16,949 bases of DNA, taken from assembly GCA_046719185.1 (NCBI GenBank), contig JBDNDK010000035.1, forward strand, positions 1 to 16,949, given 5' to 3'. The first letter of the stretch is position 1. Each line of letters opens with the position of its first letter. The DNA is from JBDNDK01 sp046719185. GTDB taxonomy: Bacteria > Armatimonadota > UBA5829. The notes under the pieces are model-generated. The model did no database searches, was not told the origin of the DNA, and saw only the letters and a list, made by a program, of their open reading frames with translations. Both the position numbers and the translations under genes were made by a program. This document shows positions 1 through 6,380 of the stretch, piece after piece.

Positions 1-87
1 TTCACCTCCACGTGTGTGGAGATCATTTCGGATGATTCAAGACAACTCAACGGTATCACGGTTCACCTCCACGTGTGTGGAGATCAT
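1..87 (-). CRISPR. End of a type I-E-like CRISPR array (two repeats, one spacer)
   Basis: Two copies of one repeat are visible: 1-26, cut by the window edge, and 59-87, identical over the shared 26 bases. They enclose a 32-bp spacer at 27-58. A 29-bp repeat plus 32-bp spacer gives the 61-bp period typical of type I-E. On the minus strand the repeat ends in GGAGGTGAACCG, close to the type I-E 3' end GGGGATGAACCG, and has a central hairpin (CTCCAC / GTGGAG). By that homology the array is transcribed leftward and this is its leader end. No cas gene is in the window, and no separate AT-rich leader exists: coding sequence of the DUF4268 gene abuts the repeat. Period and repeat ends are seen; subtype and orientation are inferred from known I-E repeats. 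Confidence 0.85.
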
Positions 88-1051
88 AAGGTGTGTTTCT
101 TTCCTCATCGAACTCTTTTAGATATTTACTGAATACATCTTTGAAGAGTAGTGCATTTTTATATAACCATTCAAATGCTTCTTCATAATTCTTAGGATTA
201 AAAATATCTGGTATTTGTTTTTTTGTTATTATTTTTGAGTCTTTTGTTGCATAGGATGTTTCTAGACTAAATCCTATTTCAGATTCAATATCTATTTTTT
301 TTGAATTTAGGTAATCAAAAAGATTTTTATTGTTTACAATATATAAACCACAAACAACGAAATTTTCCCTTGAGTTAGCTAATAAGGTGATAAAAGCATC
401 AGACCTACCAATTGCAATATCATACCAATATTGAGGTCGTGGCTTTCGTAATTTTATCTTCTTGTTTTTGTTCTCTACATACTTTTTGAATTCCGTCCAA
501 AATTCAAGTTGTTTAAGTTTTGTTTCAGTGATACCATCACCTGGTGGTGTAACTTTTATAGTTTTTTTCCATTCATTAGGACTTTCTAAGATTTCAAATT
601 TTGGTGCTGGATTTGAGTTTTCAATTCTCCATAATTCAATCTTTATAAGGAAGAAGTTTGTTTTCTCATCACTATGATTATTGAGCCATTCAATTGCCTT
701 TTTGTGTTCTTCTCTAGCATCTTTTACTATCCAAATAATTATTTCTGCATCATATCCAGATGCATAAGTTATTATTTTTCCTAGATGGTCATGATTGGTG
801 GTCTCAAGTTGATTTTCAATTATAATTTTTCTTTCTGAGTTTTCTTCTTTTGCTAGAATGTCAACATTGAATTTTCCAACATTTGCCTCTACTTCTTCAA
901 GGCTTATATCAATTCCAATCTCATCGCCTAAAAGTTCAAGATTTTCTTCTTTAGCAAGCCATTTAGTGAAATCATAAGCTTCATGATTCCATATTTCTCT
1001 TAATTCAACTTTTTCTATTTTTGCTAAATTTCTTTTTGTAGTATTTTGCAT
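56..1051 (-). CDS. DUF4268 domain protein with PD-(D/E)XK-like N-terminal region
   Basis: A 331-residue protein. The N-terminal half has a PD-(D/E)XK-like pattern: VDIL with D64, a strand ending in IIIENQ (E79, Q81), then HDHLGKIITYA (87-97). Residues 183-315 match DUF4268, including RKPRPQYWYDIAIGRS (202-217) and the Trp/Phe-rich C-terminus. The family is widespread, often in accessory regions, and its function is unproven; nuclease-like activity is an inference from the fold. The ATG is supported by AGGTG five bases upstream. No signal peptide or membrane segment is visible, so it is probably cytoplasmic. Residues 322-331 are encoded by the first CRISPR repeat and the TGA stop (56-58) by the first spacer bases, so the native C-terminus may have been replaced or extended. 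Because gene and array share a strand, read-through could transcribe the array. The family call is firm; a link to defence is only suggested by position. Confidence 0.85.
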   Translation of the reverse strand: MQNTTKRNLAKIEKVELREIWNHEAYDFTKWLAKEENLELLGDEIGIDISLEEVEANVGKFNVDILAKEENSERKIIIENQLETTNHDHLGKIITYASGYDAEIIIWIVKDAREEHKKAIEWLNNHSDEKTNFFLIKIELWRIENSNPAPKFEILESPNEWKKTIKVTPPGDGITETKLKQLEFWTEFKKYVENKNKKIKLRKPRPQYWYDIAIGRSDAFITLLANSRENFVVCGLYIVNNKNLFDYLNSKKIDIESEIGFSLETSYATKDSKIITKKQIPDIFNPKNYEEAFEWLYKNALLFKDVFSKYLKEFDEERNTPYDLHTRGGEP

Positions 1052-1086
1052 CTCAGCACCTATTGTGGGTCCATTTAATAATTGAT

Positions 1087-1092
1087 ATTATA
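1087..1092 (-). promoter_or_regulatory. Likely -10 box for the DUF4268 gene
   Basis: A perfect TATAAT on the minus strand lies about 36 bp upstream of the DUF4268 ATG. The expected start of transcription near 1080 would leave a leader of about 30 nt containing the AGGTG ribosome site. I see no good -35 at the ideal distance, so this is a moderate call. Confidence 0.4.
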
Positions 1093-1152
1093 CTACAATT
1101 ATTATTTTTTCGAGATTTGGAATGTTTGAATTATGGAGAATATACTGAAGAC

Positions 1153-1241
1153 TGGCGGAGGGGGTGGGATTCGAACCCACGGTGGCTCATCACCACGACG
1201 GTTTTCAAGACCGCTCCGATAAACCGCTCTGGCACCCCTCC
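1153..1241 (-). tRNA. tRNA-Ser (anticodon UGA)
   Basis: A complete serine tRNA on the minus strand. The 7-bp acceptor stem pairs 1241-1235 (GGAGGGG) with 1163-1157 (CCCCTCC), followed by the discriminator G at 1156 and an encoded CCA at 1155-1153. The anticodon loop contains TGA (1207-1205), which reads UCA and related serine codons. A long variable arm (GTGG ... CCAC), typical of tRNA-Ser, follows the anticodon stem. The T arm carries GGTTCGAATCC. It is divergent from the prepilin gene to its right and stands between two unrelated genes. Confidence 0.97.
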
Positions 1242-1257
1242 GTAACCAGTGTTATAA

Positions 1258-1263
1258 ATTATA
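1258..1263 (-). promoter_or_regulatory. Likely -10 box for tRNA-Ser
   Basis: A perfect minus-strand TATAAT sits 17 bp upstream of the tRNA 5' end, placing transcription start roughly 10 nt before the mature tRNA. A weak -35-like CTGGAA lies 18 bp further upstream. Position and exact match make it plausible. Confidence 0.5.
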
Positions 1264-1420
1264 ACTTATATTTTCCAACTTTTCCAGTAGAAACATATCT
1301 AAAATATTCATTTTTTTATTACTTTGCTTCAAAGTTTGCTTTATTATGCGGTGCATTTGATAATCATGGAACATGTTGACTTGCATTATCATCAAAGAAG
1401 TATAATAAATCAAAATTAAA

Positions 1421-1429
1421 TGGTATAAT
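1421..1429 (+). promoter_or_regulatory. Extended -10 promoter for the first prepilin gene
   Basis: The sequence TGGTATAAT is an exact extended -10 (TGnTATAAT), which can work without a good -35, and none is seen. It would start transcription near 1436, leaving an AT-rich leader of about 80 nt before the GTG at 1516. A second TATAAT at 1401-1406 has TTGACT at 1376-1381, but the 19-bp spacer is long. The rest of 1246-1500 is AT-rich and shows no other gene or repeat. Confidence 0.5.
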
Positions 1430-1502
1430 AATTTTCCGTGTGAATGTGATATTTAATAGTTTGTTTGTATTTTTTTATATTTAGTGATTGAACTTATCCT
1501 CT

Positions 1503-1510
1503 GGAGGTGG
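1503..1510 (+). promoter_or_regulatory. Ribosome binding site that fixes the GTG start at 1516
   Basis: GGAGGTGG ends five bases before a GTG at 1516. It overlaps the in-frame GTG at 1507, so the upstream GTG cannot use it. The site therefore favours 1516 as the true start, giving a nine-residue prepilin leader. Confidence 0.75.
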
Positions 1511-1515
1511 GCATT

Positions 1516-2322
1516 GTGAATTGGATTAGTAAAAAAAATGGGTTTTCTATGATAGAGCTTTTAACTGTTATAGCTATTATTGCCATTTTGGCTGCAATTA
1601 TATTCCCAGTGATGGGTATGGTGAGAGAAAGAGCAAAACAAAATCAATGTATGACAAACCTTAAGCAGATTGCTATGGGTGCTCAAATGTTCAAGCAGGA
1701 TAATAGAAGATATCCTCTAACTCTTGGACCTCAGGCTTATGTTGAGGTTGGAGGAACAGCAAAAAAATGGGTTGAAGCAACTGATCAGACACCTCTTCTT
1801 TTTGAAAATACCAAAAGCTATGCTGGTAAAGAATCACTTTTCCCTGAGTATGTGAATACCATACAAATTTTCCATTGTCCAGCGACAAAAACAACAAATT
1901 CTCAAGATATTTCTGTATATCAATTAGAAGGAATTGATGTGGCTGTTTATACATATAATAGTTATGATTCATTCCTTATTTCAACTACTCCGGACGGGAA
2001 TGTTGGTCCTGCTAATATTTTTCAAAATAATGTTGAACCTAGATATGTTAGAAAATGGGCTGGGAATGTGGCTCAAGTTGCTACCCTACCTCCATATCCA
2101 CCTGGAACTAATGATAGTCCATCTATTCAACAGCAAGATTATGAAAGACAGCTTTTCTGGAGAAATCCTCCGGGAGATACAGTGCTTACTTGGTGTTCTT
2201 ATCATGAAGGTTCAGATTTGAAAGGAAGATCAATAGTTGTTTTTGTAGATGGACATGTAGATCAAATACCTGCTAGAGAAGTGAATGAAAGCAGATGGAG
2301 AGTTAGACCTAAGAAGAGTTAG
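1516..2322 (+). CDS. Type IV prepilin-like protein, DUF1559-like (FimU position)
   Basis: About 268 residues, exported as a type IV pilin-like subunit. The leader MNWISKKNG is followed by FSMIE and a hydrophobic helix to IIFP. The prepilin peptidase site is G9/F10 with Glu at mature +5, and the mature N-terminus would be methylated and held in the inner membrane before assembly. The ectodomain begins with a helix containing RAKQNQCMTNLKQIAMGAQMF, as in DUF1559-type pilins. It ends with a histidine (HEGSDLKGR) and VFVDGHVD, resembling the H-X9-DG tail but with 14 residues between His and Asp-Gly. It is first in the prepilin cluster, where fimU lies in Pseudomonas minor-pilin operons. A palindromic element 15 bp downstream separates it from the next gene and may end transcription. 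It could instead be a major pilin. Confidence 0.85.
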   Translation: MNWISKKNGFSMIELLTVIAIIAILAAIIFPVMGMVRERAKQNQCMTNLKQIAMGAQMFKQDNRRYPLTLGPQAYVEVGGTAKKWVEATDQTPLLFENTKSYAGKESLFPEYVNTIQIFHCPATKTTNSQDISVYQLEGIDVAVYTYNSYDSFLISTTPDGNVGPANIFQNNVEPRYVRKWAGNVAQVATLPPYPPGTNDSPSIQQQDYERQLFWRNPPGDTVLTWCSYHEGSDLKGRSIVVFVDGHVDQIPAREVNESRWRVRPKKS

Positions 2323-2336
2323 TTTGCAAAATTATT

Positions 2337-2477
2337 AGAGGCTGTCTCAAAAACAAATTTGTGTCACTCTGAACAGAATGAAGAGTTTAATAAATATAAA
2401 ATAGATTCTTATTTGCACTCAGAATGACAAAATGGTAGCTAATGATTATATCAAAATTTTGCTTTGAGACAGCCTCT
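2337..2477 (+). mobile_element. MITE-like palindromic element with 15-bp terminal inverted repeats
   Basis: Perfect 15-bp ends AGAGGCTGTCTCAAA (2337-2351) and its complement (2463-2477) bound 141 bp with no ORF. A second inverted pair lies inside: TGTCACTCTGA near the left end and TCAGAATGACA near the right, matching at 10 of 11 positions. Ends of the type GAGGCTGTCTCAAAA are common on DDE-transposase elements and their non-autonomous derivatives. No clear target duplication is visible. The right end runs into TTTTT, so the stem could also act as a terminator for the first prepilin gene. Unknown strand; + is nominal. The rest of 2323-2625 is AT-rich with no gene. Confidence 0.7.
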
Positions 2478-2625
2478 TTTTCAATACATGAAACATAGTA
2501 AGGGGCAGAGCTCAAAAGGGAACAATAAAATAGGGGCTTCAGTCTTTTAATTAGATGATATTGTATTTATTTTTAATTTTTGATACGAATATTTAAGTTT
2601 ATTTAGATACCAGATGGTGATAGAT

Positions 2626-4512
2626 ATGATGCTAAAATCTAGAAAAGGAACATCACTTATTGAGATATTGATTGTTATGGTGGTGTTGATTGTTGGTATT
2701 ATGTCTGTGGTTACAATGTTCCCATCTGGTTTTAAGGTGTTAAAAAGCTCTGAAAATCAAACAGTAGCCACAAGACTTGCTCAAAGAGAGCTTGAGAGAT
2801 GGAAGTCTATGACTTCAAACCTTCCTGATGGTATTCTTCCTATAAATGATGCAACTGGTGCAGTATGGAATGAGATTCTGCCCGGTGGTACAAACACTAA
2901 TAATATAGGGCTTGATAATACTTTCCAATCTTATACAGAATATGATGGACAGGTGATAAGAGGTAATGCACTTGCATATAGAATGGTGCATGGAGAATCA
3001 ACTGTTATTCCTGTGGCTACATTTTTTGAAACAAGTAATGGCACTGCATATGGAGCCAGATATTCATTGGCATTTAGTCCTATTGAAGTAAAAAGAGATA
3101 CAAATGGGGCTCTTGATGAAACCTATTTTTCTGTGAAAAGTGGTGATATGAGAAGAAGAACAGGTGATTCTGATTCTCCTCCTCCATTCTTGAGACCTGG
3201 TGATTATGCAATAGACTATAACAGCAGCGGTGGTCAGCATTTTTCTGTAGCTTTTCCTATGGAAGTTGGAATAAATGAACGGAAGTATGTTCTAAGCTAT
3301 TCATATTGGGCTGATGGACCAAATGGCAGAGAATTGATAAGTGTGCCTGCTCATGTGATTTCATATCCTGAAGGAAGTAATGTAAACAATTTTGGATGGG
3401 TTGAGGGATTGAGAGTTCTCAACTTGCCTGATAACTATACTTTTATTGAATTTGAACCTGAATCAGACAGATGTGCAAGAGGATTTACTGAGATTGGCTT
3501 TAATGATGTTTGGTCCAACATTGATCCTTATCAGTTCAAACTAGCTGATGAGATATTGGGAACAGTAGCATTCAATCCATTAGGCAATGGTATATATGAA
3601 CCAACTTCAGAAGGGCTTAGTCCTCTTATAGCAAGAATAAACTATAGAATATCAGACCTTAGAATATTAAGAGAAGATAGAACTATTCCAGCTCCAAATG
3701 TTGATAGAAATGGTGTGCAAAGTGATACAATTCCTATAAAGCTTTCTCTTCGATTCTTGCTTAATGCTGGAAGACCTGAGATATATAATGATGGATCTAA
3801 TATAGATGATAGAGATGATTTTTGGAATGTAGATCCTAATGAACCACAAACACCGGCAACTTTTGAAGGGTTAATTTGGAATAGACACATTTCTTTGACA
3901 AGACCTATTGAACCTCATTCTATAATGATAATTGATCTTTCAACAGGCCTTAGAGTAGTGGCAAAAGATTCAAATGGTAACCTTATCAGTATATCTCATC
4001 CAGATTTGAATTTAATTGATTATCAATTAGGAATTGTGAATTTGCCTGTTGTTGCTCATTTGATTGATTATGATGCAAGAGATAAAGGTGCAGTTGAGCT
4101 TCAAGGCAGACATTTGAGATTTTTCTATAGGGTAGATGGAGATTGGTCTGTTCAATGTCATAAGGCATATTCCAGATATACAAGGATATATGGTGGTGAT
4201 CCCACATATATGACATATGTAGTTAAACCAAACACAAATAGGCTTATTTTTGCCAATTGTGATTTAGATAAAACTGTTACTGTTGACTACACTTATATTC
4301 TAAATGGCATTGAGAGAAGGAAAGTTGGTGAAAACCATAAAATAGATAGTGATAGAACAACTGGTGAAACTTGTATAGACTTGAATATGCCTTCTGGTGC
4401 AGAATTAACAAGGGTAAATGTTACAGGAACATCATTTAAGGCTAGAGCTTTATGGAAAGATGGCAGGAACTGGAGATATGTTGATATGGATACCAGTTTG
4501 CTGCCGAAATAA
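2626..4512 (+). CDS. PilV/GspI-like type IV prepilin with a very long ectodomain
   Basis: About 628 residues. The leader MMLKSRKG is followed by TSLIE and the helix ILIVMVVLIVGIMSVV, so cleavage is expected after G8 with Glu at mature +5. The next stretch, NQTVATRLAQRELERWKSM, is typical of PilV/GspI proteins, where this gene sits second in the order. Family members are usually 130-200 residues; here about 580 residues of unassigned, Asp/Asn- and beta-rich ectodomain follow, exposed at the pilus or pseudopilus tip if the analogy holds. An in-frame ATG at 2614 is possible, but GGTGA at 2616-2620 lies five bases before 2626 and favours the later start. It is followed after 23 bp by the PilW-like gene and is presumably co-transcribed with it. 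The prepilin call is firm; the ectodomain function is unknown. Confidence 0.85.
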   Translation: MMLKSRKGTSLIEILIVMVVLIVGIMSVVTMFPSGFKVLKSSENQTVATRLAQRELERWKSMTSNLPDGILPINDATGAVWNEILPGGTNTNNIGLDNTFQSYTEYDGQVIRGNALAYRMVHGESTVIPVATFFETSNGTAYGARYSLAFSPIEVKRDTNGALDETYFSVKSGDMRRRTGDSDSPPPFLRPGDYAIDYNSSGGQHFSVAFPMEVGINERKYVLSYSYWADGPNGRELISVPAHVISYPEGSNVNNFGWVEGLRVLNLPDNYTFIEFEPESDRCARGFTEIGFNDVWSNIDPYQFKLADEILGTVAFNPLGNGIYEPTSEGLSPLIARINYRISDLRILREDRTIPAPNVDRNGVQSDTIPIKLSLRFLLNAGRPEIYNDGSNIDDRDDFWNVDPNEPQTPATFEGLIWNRHISLTRPIEPHSIMIIDLSTGLRVVAKDSNGNLISISHPDLNLIDYQLGIVNLPVVAHLIDYDARDKGAVELQGRHLRFFYRVDGDWSVQCHKAYSRYTRIYGGDPTYMTYVVKPNTNRLIFANCDLDKTVTVDYTYILNGIERRKVGENHKIDSDRTTGETCIDLNMPSGAELTRVNVTGTSFKARALWKDGRNWRYVDMDTSLLPK

Positions 4513-4535
4513 ATGTTCTTAGATAATTTTTTAGT

Positions 4536-6380
4536 ATGATGAATAAATTTATTAGATTTCAAAATAAAAGAAAAGGTTTTACACTAATTGAGCTTCTTGT
4601 AGTATTACTCATATCAATGATACTCATTGGTTTGGTGATGTATCCTGTTACACAGTCATTTATTTTAACAAGAAGAGCTCAGGCAATGGCTGATGCACAG
4701 GACTCTGCAAGAGTTGCAATGGAGAAAATTAGTAGAGAAATTGCACAGGCTATGAGTGTTTTTGATAATTCAGTAAATCCTATATTGTTGCCTGTGAGAA
4801 GTCAAGATGGAACAACTATTACTTACTATGAAATGCCATCAGCTAAGCTTGATATTATAATGCCTAAAGCTCTTTTATATACACAGGAAGATCTTGGTGC
4901 TGGAACTCCAAAATATTATGAAAGAGGCAAATCTGCATTGCCACCTCACCCAGAAGGCACTGATGATCAATTTATACAGGAAAGACCAATTCTTCCCATT
5001 CAGCAGGATCAAGTAGTTGTAAGATATTTTTTAGGGCTTAGATATAATAATCCCAATGACTCAAGATTTGGATGGAGACCTTCTTGGGGAAGACTTTCAG
5101 TTCCTGATGAAGAAAATCAAGTTGTGTTATATAGAATAGAGCTTGATCCTTATGATAAAGATATTTTTCCTGATAATATGAATGCACAGGATAGGATAAA
5201 ACTTTTTGCTGCAATATTAGATGATCCTAAATTCTTTTATAAATCTGGTGATTATGATGGATTAACACCGGCATCTGGAGAAGAATTTTATGAAGTTTGG
5301 GCTAGAAAAGCAGATGCTGTTGGTATGGGACAATATCAGGATCTAGTTGAGGTTGTGTTAGACAGTAATGAAGATGTTTTACAGATACAGCCTTCTGTTA
5401 GTTTTAGGCTGACTTCTGTAGTAACTGATAATCTTGCTGGTGTGGACTATCAGCATGGTGCTAGTGGATATCCTAGTGATGTGCCAATGTCATATAGAGC
5501 TAAATATGGATATTGGTCTCAGGGTTATAAACCAACAGATGAACCATTTATACCGGGTTATAAAGTTACTGTGATTAGAGATCAATATGACACTGCATAC
5601 ACCTCAGACCATGAATTTGATAATAATGGGAACTTGATTTTTAGAATTATAAAATGGGAAAGAAATGGAAACTCTTGGTCTAAGGTGCAGACTTACAACA
5701 TAACAGATTATCTAAATGGCTCTAATGATATAAACTTAAATCCAGAAATGGCATTTACAGTGGATGTGATTTCTGGCACAGTTAATTTTGCTCTTAATCC
5801 TCCATTTTCAAATACTAGTTTAGGACTTATAAACTATATTGATGAAGCTGGTATTGATGCTATAAATTATAGATTTTATCAGGTGCATGATGGGTTGGAT
5901 GGGTTTGTAGCGGATAGAGGCAGTGCAAGAAGATATGTTGATTTAATTACTGTTCCGCCTACTGCACCAAATTGTCCCAGAATTGTGCCGGGCAGCGAAG
6001 TTGTGATAGGTCCTAATATGATAAAAGGACAAAACTTTGGAATGCCTGTGAAATATCAAAGGTCAGCTCAGAATCTAGGTTATGCAGGATTAAATGAATA
6101 CACAATAGATTACTTCAATGGTATAGTATATTTCAGTTCAAGATATGGAGATGATATTCCTTCTACTGCCCCACTAAGATTTAATTACAAGATTCATTTC
6201 AATGGAAAAAATGATGTTGTTAGAGCAGATTATAAAACTAAATCAATGATTGAAATAAGGCTTGGTATGAGAGTAGTAGATGAGACAAAATTTGGCTCAA
6301 GAATTATAGGTGATACTAGCTATAGACTTCATACTGTGGAACTAAACAACACTGTTAATGTAAGAAATATGCTCAGGTAA
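4536..6380 (+). CDS. PilW/GspJ-like type IV prepilin with a very long ectodomain
   Basis: A 614-residue protein. The leader MMNKFIRFQNKRKG is followed by FTLIE and the helix LLVVLLISMILIGLVMYPV; cleavage is expected after G14, with Glu at mature +5. The following RRAQAMADAQDSARVAMEKI and SREIAQA are typical of PilW/GspJ. GspJ is about 200 residues, so most of this protein is an extra, unassigned ectodomain with many aromatic and Asn/Asp residues. Two adjacent ATG codons (4536, 4539) can start it, and no good Shine-Dalgarno is visible, so translation may depend on the gene upstream. Its TAA overlaps the next gene's ATG by one base, implying coupled translation with the PilX-like protein. Confidence 0.87.
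   Translation: MMNKFIRFQNKRKGFTLIELLVVLLISMILIGLVMYPVTQSFILTRRAQAMADAQDSARVAMEKISREIAQAMSVFDNSVNPILLPVRSQDGTTITYYEMPSAKLDIIMPKALLYTQEDLGAGTPKYYERGKSALPPHPEGTDDQFIQERPILPIQQDQVVVRYFLGLRYNNPNDSRFGWRPSWGRLSVPDEENQVVLYRIELDPYDKDIFPDNMNAQDRIKLFAAILDDPKFFYKSGDYDGLTPASGEEFYEVWARKADAVGMGQYQDLVEVVLDSNEDVLQIQPSVSFRLTSVVTDNLAGVDYQHGASGYPSDVPMSYRAKYGYWSQGYKPTDEPFIPGYKVTVIRDQYDTAYTSDHEFDNNGNLIFRIIKWERNGNSWSKVQTYNITDYLNGSNDINLNPEMAFTVDVISGTVNFALNPPFSNTSLGLINYIDEAGIDAINYRFYQVHDGLDGFVADRGSARRYVDLITVPPTAPNCPRIVPGSEVVIGPNMIKGQNFGMPVKYQRSAQNLGYAGLNEYTIDYFNGIVYFSSRYGDDIPSTAPLRFNYKIHFNGKNDVVRADYKTKSMIEIRLGMRVVDETKFGSRIIGDTSYRLHTVELNNTVNVRNMLR

Noticed and set aside
1063..1379. Two short plus-strand frames (60 and 71 codons)
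   Set aside because: Both cross the tRNA-Ser gene on the other strand and have no start signal; the residues come from the tRNA.
1507..1515. Upstream GTG start for the first prepilin
   Set aside because: The ribosome site overlaps it; the GTG at 1516 has proper spacing and gives a normal leader length.
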